This document shows, piece by piece, positions 17,454 through 26,572 of a stretch of DNA of 64,000 nt; position 1 is the first letter of the stretch; each line of letters begins with the position of its first letter. The stretch spans positions 17,391-81,390 of the forward strand of contig SHZY01000006.1 of assembly GCA_009692065.1 (NCBI GenBank), read 5' to 3'. The stretch is from Gemmataceae bacterium. Its GTDB lineage: Bacteria; Planctomycetota; Planctomycetia; Gemmatales; Gemmataceae. The notes beneath the pieces are model-generated. The model did not search any database, had not been told where the DNA came from, and was given only the letters and a program-made list of their open reading frames with translations. The position numbers and the translations under genes were made by a program.

Positions 17454-18344
17454 TTACAACGGCGCCGGCAGATCACGCCGACAGAACGTGACCCACGCAA
17501 ACAAATAGCCGATCGCGCCGACGCCAAGCAGCACCAACAAGTGTAGCCAGGCATTCGCGGACCCATACCAGTCATCGTGCAGAATCATGCATTGCGGCAA
17601 ATAGTGGTAGTGGACCGTATAGGGCCTAATCCAACCCAGCGGCTCTTCCCAGATCTGCCCGAGAACGTTGAGCAGAAACATGCACAAAAAGATCGTGATC
17701 GCCCATCCCCAGACGCGCGGGCGGTGGCGGCCCAGTGAGGAGATCCACATCGTCACGCCGCTGTGGGCAAAAAGCAGCCCGAACACGCACATGAGTGCAG
17801 GCAAGAAGTGCAGCGGATCGACGCGTTGATTCCCCAAGGCTTGCAAGCCCATCCACCAGGTGCCGCAGTAGGTGCCCAGCCACAGGACCAGGCAAAGCGC
17901 TGGAAAAACTATCGCATCGACCACCAAATGCGCGACGATTACCTGCGTGCGCCGGATCGGCTGCGCGAGCAACAGCTCCATCGTGCCTCGGTCGATCTCG
18001 CCGGCAATCGCATTGGCGGCCCGGCCGATCGCGAAGATGCCCAGGATCGTCAACGGCAGGGGATGGACGTACGAGATCGACATGAAGTTGTCGGGCCTGT
18101 CCAGCCGGATTTGTTCGCCGCCGAGGATGGCCTGCACCATTTGTCCCAGAAATTCTTTACCGAGCAAGACCTCCTGAAGAACCTCGAGCGATACCCCGGC
18201 GCCTTGCAGCGCGGTGAGAATCTGCGTCGTCACGCGACTCGTCACCCGGGCCCAGAGGATCTGGAAAAGAAACGTCAGCGTCGCCACGACGATCCACGCG
18301 ACGCGAACATCCCGCAGCAGTTTTCTCGTTAGTGCCCAGGTCAT
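17454..18344 (-). CDS. ABC-2-type transporter permease
   Basis: Predicted 296 residues with about six membrane segments. After the first there is a large loop ('DNFMSISYVHPLPL') and then the ABC-2 hallmark 'AIAGEIDRGTMELLLAQPIRR', which contacts the ATPase. The start at 18344 overlaps the stop of the ATPase gene by four bases (ATGA), so translation is coupled. With the ATPase it should form an exporter of unknown substrate. Confidence 0.92.
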   Translation of the reverse strand: MTWALTRKLLRDVRVAWIVVATLTFLFQILWARVTSRVTTQILTALQGAGVSLEVLQEVLLGKEFLGQMVQAILGGEQIRLDRPDNFMSISYVHPLPLTILGIFAIGRAANAIAGEIDRGTMELLLAQPIRRTQVIVAHLVVDAIVFPALCLVLWLGTYCGTWWMGLQALGNQRVDPLHFLPALMCVFGLLFAHSGVTMWISSLGRHRPRVWGWAITIFLCMFLLNVLGQIWEEPLGWIRPYTVHYHYLPQCMILHDDWYGSANAWLHLLVLLGVGAIGYLFAWVTFCRRDLPAPL

Positions 18345-19222
18345 GACGAAGTTCCGTTCAAGCGGTGATATTTTTGATAGATCTCGGACAACCCCATCGG
18401 CTCCATCTTCAAGTCCGCGACGGGCAGCTGGGCCAGCCATTGCAATAATTCGGGCAACGGACCGCGGTGCTGAAAGTGCAGGTCGCTGCCGTGGTTCTCC
18501 AGCGCTGCCACATTCTCCGGCGCCGCGAGGTTGGCCACTGGCTGGCTGAGCGTCACGCGGACCCGGCGGACCTCGCGCAGCTCGCGCATGTTCTGCCAGT
18601 GGACCAGCCGGCCTTGCTGCAAGATGGCCACCCTGTCGCAGACGTGCTCGACTTCGGTCAAGACGTGCGAGGAGAACAACACGGCCTGGCCGCGCTGCGC
18701 CGACTCCACCAGCTGGCCGAGCAGATGATCGCGCATGTTCGGGTCGAGCGTGTTGGTCGGCTCATCCAGGATAACCAGCGGCGTCTCGGGCAGCAGGATT
18801 TGCATCAGCGTGATCTTGCGCTTCATGCCGGAGGACATCTGTGCCAGCGGCCGTTCGATGTCGATATCGAAGAGCCGCTGGAGTTTTTGCAAGCGATCGG
18901 TGGGCTTGTAGTTGCGCAAGCGCGACAGGAAGTCGATGAGCTGCACGCCGGTCATGTTTTCATATAGCCGCAGCTCGCCCGGCAAATAGCTGACGAAGCG
19001 GCGCGCGTTGACGCTGTCCGACCAGCAATCGTGCCCGTTGATGGAGGCCCGTCCGGAAGTTGGCCGCAGGAATCCGAGCAGGAGCCGCAGCGCCGTCGAT
19101 TTGCCTGACCCATTCGGCCCGAGGATGCCGACGATTTCGCCGGGGACGACTTCGAGATCGAGATGATCCAGGGCCGTGATGGCGCCGTAGTGTTTCGTGA
19201 GTTGTTCGGTGCGAAGGAGCAT
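18341..19222 (-). CDS. ABC transporter ATP-binding protein
   Basis: Predicted 293 residues. Walker A 'GPNGSGKS' (35-42), a signature 'MSSGMKRK' that replaces the usual LSGGQ with SSGM, as is frequent in ABC-2 exporters, and Walker B 'LVILDEPTNTLD'. The C-terminal 80 residues form the extra domain common in CcmA/NatA-type ATPases. The start at 19222 is preferred because GGAGG lies nine bases upstream; an ATG six bases earlier (19228) is too close to it. It is the first gene of a two-gene exporter operon. Confidence 0.94.
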   Translation of the reverse strand: MLLRTEQLTKHYGAITALDHLDLEVVPGEIVGILGPNGSGKSTALRLLLGFLRPTSGRASINGHDCWSDSVNARRFVSYLPGELRLYENMTGVQLIDFLSRLRNYKPTDRLQKLQRLFDIDIERPLAQMSSGMKRKITLMQILLPETPLVILDEPTNTLDPNMRDHLLGQLVESAQRGQAVLFSSHVLTEVEHVCDRVAILQQGRLVHWQNMRELREVRRVRVTLSQPVANLAAPENVAALENHGSDLHFQHRGPLPELLQWLAQLPVADLKMEPMGLSEIYQKYHRLNGTSS

Positions 19223-19233
19223 TACCATCTTCC

Positions 19234-19447
19234 TCCCCTCTCCCCTCTGGGGGAGAGGGGCCGGGGGTTCGGTGGGGGGGCATGGAGTATTGACAATTAG
19301 CAATTGACAATTTCCAATTGCCAATTGACGGAAGGACCCGCTTCGGTCTTCGCAAATTGGCAATTGGAAATTGTCAATTGCTAATTGTCAATTGTAAATA
19401 CTGATCCCCTCGCACCCCAGCCCCTCTCCCCCAAAGGGAGAGGGGTG
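19234..19447. repeat. Nested double palindrome between divergent genes
   Basis: The outer pair are CCCCTCTCCC-family elements (19234-19279 and 19407-19447). Inside them is an AT-rich inverted repeat built from CAATTGACAATT units (19287-19326 and 19354-19402), closed by a loop containing GACCCGCTTCGGTC. The structure spans the whole space between the ABC ATPase and the MBL hydrolase, so their promoters must lie within or overlap it. Confidence 0.85.
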
Positions 19448-19507
19448 ACTGTTCGCTGCGCTCATCCCAGGGCTTGCGTGCATATATTTATATGGGAGGA
19501 CAGCTCA

Positions 19508-20410
19508 ATGTCGGTGCAGTTCCACGTCCTGGCCAGCGGCAGCTCCGGCAATGCTTGCGTTCTCGACGTCGGCGGGTTCGGCGTCTTGCTCGATTTCGGC
19601 CTGTCGCCCCGCCAGCTCGCGCCGCGAATGCAGCGTGCGCGTATCTCCTGGGACCGCATTCACGCCGCGGTCTTAACCCATACGCACACCGATCATTGGC
19701 AGAGCTCGACGCTCGCGCATCTCGCCAAGCTGCGGCTGCCCGTTTACTGCCATGAGGAGCACCTGGCGTCATTCGATCCCGCCAGTCGGGCAGTCTCGGC
19801 TCTGTCGTCCGCCGGATTGATCCGCCACTATGAGCATGGCAAACGCTGGGCCTTGCATCCTGACTGCGAATGTACGCCGATATCGCTGCCGCACGACGCA
19901 GCGAAAACGTGCGGCTTCCGCTTCGAGGGCCGATCCTGGGCGATCGGCTACGCGGCCGATCTTGGTTCCTGGAAGAGCGAGATCGTCCGCCAGCTGAGTG
20001 ACGTCGATCTGCTGGCTCTGGAATTCAATCATGACGTTGCGATGCAAGTGAAGAGTGGCCGACATCCGACGCTGATCCGGCGGGTTCTTGGTGACTCCGG
20101 GCATCTGTCGAACGACCAGGCGGCGGCGCTATTCTCCGAAATCCTGAAACGCTCGGAGCCAAACCGGCTGAAGTATCTCGTTCAGCTGCACCTTAGCCAG
20201 GAATGCAACCGTCCGGAACTGGCACAGGCCGCCGCCAGTCGGGTACTGGAACGCGTCGGCATCGAGATGGCGATTCGCACGGCGGTGCAAGGCAAGGCCG
20301 GGCCGACGATCCGCCTGGGTCAAGCGGCGACCAAATCCAGGAGACGTGCCGGCAGGGCCGAGCCCGCGTTCTCGCAGCCGCTTCTGCCGTTCGGGCGCGA
20401 TGGTGAATAG
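19508..20410 (+). CDS. MBL-fold metallohydrolase (YycJ/WalJ-like)
   Basis: Predicted 300 residues. The 'VLASGSSGNACVLDVGGFGV' opening and the metal motif 'LTHTHTDHW' (58-63) define a metallo-beta-lactamase-fold hydrolase of the YycJ group; further metal ligands occur in 'YAADLGSW' and 'LEFNHD'. YycJ proteins are 5'-3' exonuclease-like enzymes linked to DNA repair or cell-wall control; which applies here is unknown. The C-terminal 40 residues are Arg/Pro-rich. The start at 19508 has GGGAGGACAG upstream. Confidence 0.88.
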   Translation: MSVQFHVLASGSSGNACVLDVGGFGVLLDFGLSPRQLAPRMQRARISWDRIHAAVLTHTHTDHWQSSTLAHLAKLRLPVYCHEEHLASFDPASRAVSALSSAGLIRHYEHGKRWALHPDCECTPISLPHDAAKTCGFRFEGRSWAIGYAADLGSWKSEIVRQLSDVDLLALEFNHDVAMQVKSGRHPTLIRRVLGDSGHLSNDQAAALFSEILKRSEPNRLKYLVQLHLSQECNRPELAQAAASRVLERVGIEMAIRTAVQGKAGPTIRLGQAATKSRRRAGRAEPAFSQPLLPFGRDGE

Positions 20411-20483
20411 GACACGAAGGGAATCGCGATTTCCCTTCGGTTTTCCCACGGGTGTGGTAGAATACCAAAACTGGAGGCAGGCG

Positions 20484-21098
20484 ATGGCGTTACTCATTCG
20501 CGATAAATCGGTTAGCCGAGCGTTGATTAGAAAGCGCAAAAGGCTCGGTCACGACCGTTACGACGAGGTCTGGAATGGAGTTTACGTCATGCCGCCGATG
20601 CCGAATGATGAACATCAACAGATCGTCACACGCTTGACGGCCATCATGCAGGACGTGATCGGCTGGCCTGGACTTGGAGAGGTCCGCCTAGGCGTCAATA
20701 TCAGTGACCGTCCGACGAACTGAAAAAAAAACTATCGCGTTCCCGATGTGGCAGTGTTCTTGAAAGAATGTAAAGCCGTCAATCACCACACGCATTGGAT
20801 TGGCGGCCCCGACTGGTTGGCGGAGGTACTTAGCCCCGACGATAAGTCGCGCAAGAAGCTCGATTTCTACGCCAAGGTCGGCGTCTGCGAAATCTTGCTC
20901 ATCGACCGGGACCCCTGGGCCATCGAGCTTTATCAACCGCAAGCCGAAGAGATGGTGTTGGTCGGCGAATCCAGCCTCGAACGACCCGATCATCTGCAAA
21001 GCGAGGTGCTTCCCTTGACGTTTTGCGTGGTTGCTGGTGTCGGTCGGCCCGTCGTTGAGGTCCAACACGCCACCGATGCCCGCAAATGGCACGTTTGA
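20484..21098 (+). pseudogene. Uma2-family (DUF820) nuclease-like gene with an in-frame TGA
   Basis: The frame from ATG 20484 reads as a full-length Uma2 protein (about 204 residues) apart from one TGA at 20721-20723. Before it is 'GVNISDRPTN' and after it, in the same frame, 'KKNYRVPDVAVFLKE'. Relatives carry Trp at this position ('..DWKKNYRVPDV'), so a TGG to TGA change explains the break. The PD-(D/E)xK-type residues ('VPDVAVF', 'AEVLSPDDKSRKKLDFY') lie after the stop and are intact. The nonsense codon is followed by a run of nine A, so a sequencing error cannot be excluded. Confidence 0.85.
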
Positions 21099-21271
21099 CG
21101 CCGAAATCCTCCTCCTCGGCCATCGGCATGCCGAGAATCTTTTTCGCGAAACCCACTTTCCCCTTGGCACTCTCGCCGCCGCTTCATAAACTGCATTCAA
21201 CCAATGTGTTGTGTGTCGAAAAATGTGTCCAGGCAGAAAAGTAGTAGGCAGCGGAGGTGGTGAGGACCGGT

Positions 21272-21541
21272 ATGGCAGTCACAAAAGATCGCAAAACTGA
21301 GTTGATTGATACCTATCGGCGCCAGGCCAACGATACCGGCTCGCCCGAAGTGCAAGTCGCATTGCTCACCGAGCGCATCACGCAATTGACCGAGCATTTG
21401 CGCACGCACAAGAAGGATCACGCGAGCCGGCGGGGCCTCCTGATGATGGTCAGCAAGCGATCCGGACTTCTCAATTACTTGCGCGATATCGATCGCAGCC
21501 GTTATCTCACCGTCATCAACAAGCTGGGCTTGCGCAAATAG
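21272..21541 (+). CDS. rpsO: 30S ribosomal protein S15
   Basis: Predicted 89 residues, the normal length. The signature '[20 protein letters not shown]' and '[19 protein letters not shown]' are present. It binds 16S rRNA and nucleates the platform of the 30S subunit. The start at 21272 gives the usual 'MAVTKDRK' N-terminus. It is followed 97 bp later by pnp, the conserved rpsO-pnp order. Confidence 0.98.
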   Translation: MAVTKDRKTELIDTYRRQANDTGSPEVQVALLTERITQLTEHLRTHKKDHASRRGLLMMVSKRSGLLNYLRDIDRSRYLTVINKLGLRK

Positions 21542-21638
21542 GCTCACCGCTTAGCCGCACGCCTTTGGCGCGCGGGCTGGCCCCCCTCGCATCCATCTCC
21601 GCGCCGACTTTTCTGCCGCCAGCAATGAGGTACGTTCC

Positions 21639-23798
21639 GTGCAGTTCTGTCGTGTAGAAATCCAGCTAGGCGGCCAAACACTGTTTCTTGAGACCGGCAA
21701 AATCGCCAAACAAGCCCACGGCTCCGTCGTGGTCGGCCTCGGCGAAACGGTCACTCTCACCGCGGCCTGCGAAGGCCCTCCAATCCCGGGGCGAGACTTC
21801 TTCCCGCTCATGGTCGATTATCGTGAAAAGACCTACGCCGCCGGTAAATTCCCCGGCGGGTTCATCAAACGCGAAGGTCGGCCGACCACCAAGGAGACGC
21901 TGACTTCCCGGCTCATCGATCGCCCGATTCGGCCCCTCTTTCCGCCGACCTATATCAACGAAGTTCAGGTGCTGACGTCGGCCCTGTCGTTCGATCGCGA
22001 AAACGATCCAGACATCCTGTGCATGATCGGCGCCTCTGCCGCCTTGCACGTTTCGCACATCCCGTTTTTGAAGGTCACGGGATCGATCCGCGTTGGCCGA
22101 ATCCGCAATGAATTCGTCGCCATGCCGACCGTCACCCAGATGGAAGACAGCGATCTCGACCTGATCGTCGCCGGCACGACCGATGCCATCACGATGATCG
22201 AAGGCTTCTCTCGCGAGATGTCCGAAGCCGACATGGTCCAGGCTATTCTCTTTGCCCACGACCAGATTCGCCGCATCATCGGCGCGATTGCCGAACTGCG
22301 CGTCAAGGCCGGGCTCTCCGAGAAAGTATTTCCGCCGCCGGCGCCCGTGAATCCTGCCAAAGAATTCCTGAAGCAGAAATACGGCGCTGAGTTCCGCGAA
22401 CTCAAGCAGACCAAGGGCAAACTCAACCGCAAAGAGGCCATCGCCGGCCTGCGCGACCGCGTCTTCACCGAACTCGTCCCCGAGGAAGGCGAAGGTAAAT
22501 TCACGCCCGAACAGGTCGCCAAGGCGTTTGAATGGCTCGAAGAGAGCGTCGTCCGCGGACTGATTCTCGAAGGCAAGCGCATCGACGGCCGCACGCCGAA
22601 GGATATCCGCGCCCTTTCCTGCGAAGTCGGCGTCATCCCCCGCGTCCACGGGTCCGCCATCTTCACCCGCGGCGAAACCCAGGCGCTGTGCACGATCGTC
22701 TTGGGTACCTCCGAAAATGAACAGCGCGTGGACGGGCTGAACGAAGAGTACTCGAAGAAATTCATGCTCGACTACAACTTCCCGCCGTTCAGCGTCGGCG
22801 AGTGCAAGCCGATCCGCGGCCCCGGCCGACGTGAAATCGGCCACGGTGCTCTCGCCGAGCGCAGCCTCAAGCCGGTCATCCCCGGCCCGGATAAATTCCC
22901 GTACACCATCCGCCTCGTCTCCGACATCCTCGAATCCAATGGCTCCTCCAGCATGGCGAGCGTGTGCGGCGGCACCTTGGCGTTGATGGACGCCGGCGTG
23001 CCGATCTCGGACCCCGTCGCCGGCATCTCGATCGGCCTCGTCAAAGAACCGAGCGGCTGGACCCTCCTCACCGACATCATGGGCGACGAAGATCACTTCG
23101 GCGACATGGACTTCAAAGTTGCCGGCACCGTGCGCGGCATCACCGGCATTCAGCTCGACCTCAAGATCGACGGCATCTCGGACGAAATCATCCGCGCCAC
23201 CCTCGATCAGGCCCGTGACGCACGCCGCGAAATCCTCAAGGCAATCGTCACCTGTTTGCGCTTCCCGCGTGCCGAGACCAGCCGTTACGCTCCGCGCATG
23301 CTGAGTGTGAAGATTCATCCGGAAAAGATCGGCCTCTTGATCGGCCCCGGCGGCAAGACGATCCGCGCCATCCAGGAAGCGACCGGCGCCAAGCTCGATA
23401 TCCAGGAAGACGGCACCGTCGAGATCGCCCACGCAACGGCCGAAGGCGCCGAGGCGGCCAAGGCTCGCGTCGAATCGCTGTGCGAGGAAGTTCGCGTCGG
23501 CAAGATCTACGAAGGCCGAGTCGCCTCCGTCAAGGATTTCGGCGCCTTCATCGAGATCCTGCCCGGCCGCGACGGACTTTGCCACATCAGCGAGCTGGAT
23601 GACAAGTACGTCGAGCGCGTGGACGCCGTCTGCAAGATCGGCGACATCATGAAGGTCAAGGTCATCGCCATCGACGACCAGGACCGCGTCAAGCTGTCCC
23701 GCAAGGCCGTGCTTCGCGAAGAGCGCGGCGGACAGCCGCCGCCGCCGCAGGGCGACAAGCCGCCCCAGGGCGATCGCCCCCCGCCCCGCGATCGATAG
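21639..23798 (+). CDS. pnp: Polyribonucleotide nucleotidyltransferase (PNPase)
   Basis: Predicted 719 residues. Two RNase PH domains (about 1-230 and 310-540) flank a helical linker. The second has the catalytic 'TDIMGDEDHFGDMDFKVAG' region. A KH domain ('IGPGGKTIRAIQEATGAKLD') and an S1 domain ('GKIYEGRVASVKDFGAFIEI') follow, ending in a Pro/Gly/Asp-rich tail. A GTG at 21639 is used because the first beta-strand 'VEIQLGGQTLFLETGK' must be included and no in-frame ATG precedes it. PNPase degrades RNA 3' to 5' with phosphate. Confidence 0.97.
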   Translation: MQFCRVEIQLGGQTLFLETGKIAKQAHGSVVVGLGETVTLTAACEGPPIPGRDFFPLMVDYREKTYAAGKFPGGFIKREGRPTTKETLTSRLIDRPIRPLFPPTYINEVQVLTSALSFDRENDPDILCMIGASAALHVSHIPFLKVTGSIRVGRIRNEFVAMPTVTQMEDSDLDLIVAGTTDAITMIEGFSREMSEADMVQAILFAHDQIRRIIGAIAELRVKAGLSEKVFPPPAPVNPAKEFLKQKYGAEFRELKQTKGKLNRKEAIAGLRDRVFTELVPEEGEGKFTPEQVAKAFEWLEESVVRGLILEGKRIDGRTPKDIRALSCEVGVIPRVHGSAIFTRGETQALCTIVLGTSENEQRVDGLNEEYSKKFMLDYNFPPFSVGECKPIRGPGRREIGHGALAERSLKPVIPGPDKFPYTIRLVSDILESNGSSSMASVCGGTLALMDAGVPISDPVAGISIGLVKEPSGWTLLTDIMGDEDHFGDMDFKVAGTVRGITGIQLDLKIDGISDEIIRATLDQARDARREILKAIVTCLRFPRAETSRYAPRMLSVKIHPEKIGLLIGPGGKTIRAIQEATGAKLDIQEDGTVEIAHATAEGAEAAKARVESLCEEVRVGKIYEGRVASVKDFGAFIEILPGRDGLCHISELDDKYVERVDAVCKIGDIMKVKVIAIDDQDRVKLSRKAVLREERGGQPPPPQGDKPPQGDRPPPRDR

Positions 23799-23805
23799 GC
23801 AGTTT

Positions 23806-23838
23806 GTTTAGCCGCTCGCCAATGGCGAGTGGCTAAAC
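23806..23838. repeat. TTAGCG hairpin family, diverged copy
   Basis: A 15-bp stem (GTTTAGCCGCTCGCC and complement with one G-T pair) with a three-base loop begins eight bases after the pnp stop and ends 20 bases before the next gene. Confidence 0.85.
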
Positions 23839-23858
23839 GTGTTTGTCGGAATAACGCC

Positions 23859-24587
23859 ATGTCTGCAACACCTCCGCAGGCCGCTGACGATTACGCCGCC
23901 CTGGCCGAACTGGCGGGCGGCTTCATCCACGAAATCAAGAACCACCTCAATACGCTCAACCTCAACCTCCAGCTCCTGGGTGAGGATTTCGCCAATCCCG
24001 AAAACCAGCGTGAGCGGCGCGCCTTGACCCGCGTGCAGAAACTCCAGGGCGAATGCCAGCGGCTCGTCGATCTCTCCAACGACTTCCTGCGTTTTGCCCG
24101 TATCAAGGACGTGTCGCTCGAACCCGCCGACCTCGGCAAGCTGGTCGAAGAGATGCTCGATTTCTTCACGCCAACCGCGCGGGCCGCCAATATCGACATC
24201 AAAACCTACCTCCCCGCCGACCTGCCGACGCTTCAACTCAACAAGGAGATGATGCGGCAAGCGCTCTTGAACCTGATGCTGAATGCCGTGCAAGCAATGC
24301 CTGCCGGCGGCGAGTTGACGGTGCAGGCGTCGATCGAAAATAACCACGTCGCGTTGAGCCTGATCGACACCGGCACCGGCATTGTGCCGGAGGTATTGCC
24401 GAAGATCTTTCGGCCGTTCTTCTCGACCAAGTCGAACGCCGGCGGCTCGGGCCTGGGTTTGCCGATAACCAAGAAGATCATCGAATCCCACCACGGCACG
24501 ATCGACGTGCAGAGCGAACTTGGCAAGGGGACCAAGTTCACGATCCGGCTGCCGGTACCCTTGGCCGCGGCAGTCCCGGCGAGCTAA
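23859..24587 (+). CDS. Second soluble orphan histidine kinase
   Basis: Predicted 242 residues. The H box 'GGFIHEIKNHLNTLNLNL' (His 24) is of the HEIKN type. HATPase_c motifs follow: N box 'LLNLMLNAVQAM', G1 'DTGTGIVPE', and G2 'NAGGSGLGLPI'. There is no sensor, membrane or receiver domain. It lies just downstream of pnp across a hairpin and has no adjacent response regulator. It is similar in architecture to the kinase at 5191 but diverged in sequence. Confidence 0.93.
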   Translation: MSATPPQAADDYAALAELAGGFIHEIKNHLNTLNLNLQLLGEDFANPENQRERRALTRVQKLQGECQRLVDLSNDFLRFARIKDVSLEPADLGKLVEEMLDFFTPTARAANIDIKTYLPADLPTLQLNKEMMRQALLNLMLNAVQAMPAGGELTVQASIENNHVALSLIDTGTGIVPEVLPKIFRPFFSTKSNAGGSGLGLPITKKIIESHHGTIDVQSELGKGTKFTIRLPVPLAAAVPAS

Positions 24588-24600
24588 GGGCGCCTCAAGA

Positions 24601-24736
24601 AATGAACCACGGATAACACCGATAACACGGATAGCAAGAGAAGGAATGTTGGGCGTGTGACGATGTGCCAGAGAGAAGTGTCACTTGATTTTCTTATCCG
24701 TGCCATCCGTGCCATCCGTGTTATCCGTGGTTCATT
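24601..24736. repeat. ACGGATAACAC inverted repeat
   Basis: The left arm (24601-24633, AATGAACCACGGATAACACC onward) pairs with a right arm (24694-24736) built of CCGTGCCAT/CCGTGTTAT units. It begins 14 bases after the kinase stop. This is a separate sequence family with the same tandem-unit architecture as the others. Confidence 0.88.
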
Positions 24737-24778
24737 GTATTGGACGCTCCAAATAGGAAATTCGAGGACACGATTGCC

Positions 24779-25630
24779 ATGAACCCGCTCGCCAACCTGC
24801 ACGGCAAGATCCTGCCGCTCGATGAAGTCACCATCTCGCCGCTGGATCGCGGCTTCCTCTTCGGCGACGCCGTCTACGAGGTGCTGCGCATTTATTCCGG
24901 CAAGCCCTGGCTCGAACAGGAGCATTTCGACCGCTTCGAGCGAAGCATTGCCGAGATCCACATCAAGGGGCCGGACATGGCGGTGCTGCGCAAGCGGATG
25001 GTCGAAACCATCCAGGCCGGCGGATTCACGGAGGCGATTTGTTATCTGCAAGTCACGCGCGGGGCGGCGGCGCGCAAGCATGCGTTTCCGAAGGATGTCG
25101 TCCCGCTCGAATTGCTCTGGGTGCAGGAGTATCCCGACAGCTATCGGCCGCTGTGCGAGACCGGCTGCGGCGTCATCACGTTCCCCGACCTGCGCTGGCA
25201 CCGGGCCGACATCAAATCGACCAACCTCCTGGGCAACGTGCTTGCCAACCAGGCGTCCGCGGAGGCCGGCTGTGCCGAGGCGATTCTCTACTTGCCCGAC
25301 GGCACCCTCACCGAGGCGTCGCATTCGAGCTTCTTCGCCGTCAAGAACAAGGCGCTCCACACGACCCCGCTGAAGGCAAACGTGTTGCCGAGCATCACCC
25401 GCGCCTACACGCTGAAGCTGGCGAAGCAAGCCGGCATCGAAGTGGTGGAACGCAATCTGATGCGCAACGAGCTTGACACGGCCGACGAGCTATTCCTGGT
25501 CGGCACGACCTGCGAAGTGTTGCCGATCGTCAAGGTGGACGGCAAGCCGGTGCAGAACGGCCAACCCGGCCCTGTGACGCGCCGTTTGCAGGCGGTCTAC
25601 ACCGAGAACGTGCGGGCGTTTCTGGCGTGA
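24779..25630 (+). CDS. Aminotransferase class IV, D-amino-acid (D-alanine) transaminase type
   Basis: Predicted 283 residues. It opens with 'PLDRGFLFGDAVYEVLR', the fold-type IV signature. The PLP lysine is in 'RADIKSTNLLGN' (Lys 146) and the phosphate/PLP-binding Glu in 'GTLTEASHSSFFAVKN' (Glu 179). 'QVTRGAAARKHAFP' matches the D-alanine aminotransferase substrate site (Arg 98, His 101) better than branched-chain enzymes. It would interconvert D-alanine and D-glutamate, relevant to peptidoglycan or D-amino-acid catabolism. The start at 24779 is chosen by similarity. Confidence 0.92.
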   Translation: MNPLANLHGKILPLDEVTISPLDRGFLFGDAVYEVLRIYSGKPWLEQEHFDRFERSIAEIHIKGPDMAVLRKRMVETIQAGGFTEAICYLQVTRGAAARKHAFPKDVVPLELLWVQEYPDSYRPLCETGCGVITFPDLRWHRADIKSTNLLGNVLANQASAEAGCAEAILYLPDGTLTEASHSSFFAVKNKALHTTPLKANVLPSITRAYTLKLAKQAGIEVVERNLMRNELDTADELFLVGTTCEVLPIVKVDGKPVQNGQPGPVTRRLQAVYTENVRAFLA

Positions 25631-26572
25631 TGTTCGTGGTCTCGTTTCATGCGTTCACGACACCTGTACCCCAATGGGACGAATGAAACGAATGCAATGA
25701 AATGCGGCAGCCCTAGAATGCGATTGTGTCTCATGCATCCCGCCACACCCCCAGGCAACAGAGATGCATGAGATTCATGAGACGCAATGGCAAGAAACTC
25801 GCCCGAATTGGCTGCCACTTCCAGCGGCAGCGCTCGCCCAAATCGCATTTTTACTGGCGGATCTACACAGATCCGATGCACGCGCGAAGTTGTTTGGCCG
25901 AGTTTCGCGGCCGTTACAATTGTTTTCGTCTGCACTGGGCGTTGCGGCCGGAGGAGTGAGGCGATCCGCTGGTGCCCGAGGCGTTCTATGGCCAGGGCCA
26001 GGGCCGCGTGACGCAGTTGCCGCGTTGGCAAGGGTGGGCGAAAGCAGCGAAGGAGAAATTGGACAAGATGATGGGAGCAGCCTGAGGCGCGGAGCGAAGC
26101 GACATCGTGTCAAGATTTCGCCGCATCCGTGCTAGCTTCGGCGGGTCGGACCGACGCGCGCGGTTTGGTGATGACGCAGTTGCCGAAACAGCAGCAAGCC
26201 GAGCATCCGACACCCGACCGCGGGCGCACCCTAGCGTACCGGTCCGTGATCGCGGCAAGTCATTTCAGGAAGAAGCAGAGCCGGAAACTGTGCCTGACGA
26301 TCTGTGCGCCCTGGCTGCCGGCAGGCAAGGCAGCAGGAACCCATGAAAACGATTGCCCCTTGGGACCGCTAGTCCAACGTGCAAGGCGTGCTATCGTGTT
26401 TAGCAACCCCTTGAGCCTGCGACGTCCAGAGCGATCGGCCAAGATTTCATAACTGCATATGAAATCATTCGTTACGTCTTTCATCGAAGAGCGGGCAGGC
26501 AGCGGCATCCAATTTGCTGCGTCCTCACGCTAGCTTGGTGGGCGTTAGCAGAACGTTGGAGAAATTGCAAAC
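25631..26572. other. Gene-free stretch with decayed coding remnants
   Basis: About 940 bases without an intact gene. Protein-like fragments occur in different frames on the plus strand: one starting 'MHEIHETQWQETRPNWLPLP' (from 25764) and, shifted, 'DPLVPEAFYGQGQGRVTQLP' ending with a TGA at 26083. Together they look like one frameshifted small gene, perhaps a mobile-element accessory gene, but no family was recognised. A GTCTCATGCATC / GATGCATGAGA inverted pair precedes it. The block separates the D-amino-acid transaminase from the nitrate module. Confidence 0.5.

Noticed and set aside
20721..20723. TGA read as tryptophan (recoded genetic code)
   Set aside because: Several confident genes here end at TGA (for example the Fe-S protein at 32051, the Rieske protein at 32617 and the epimerase at 12801), so TGA is a normal stop.
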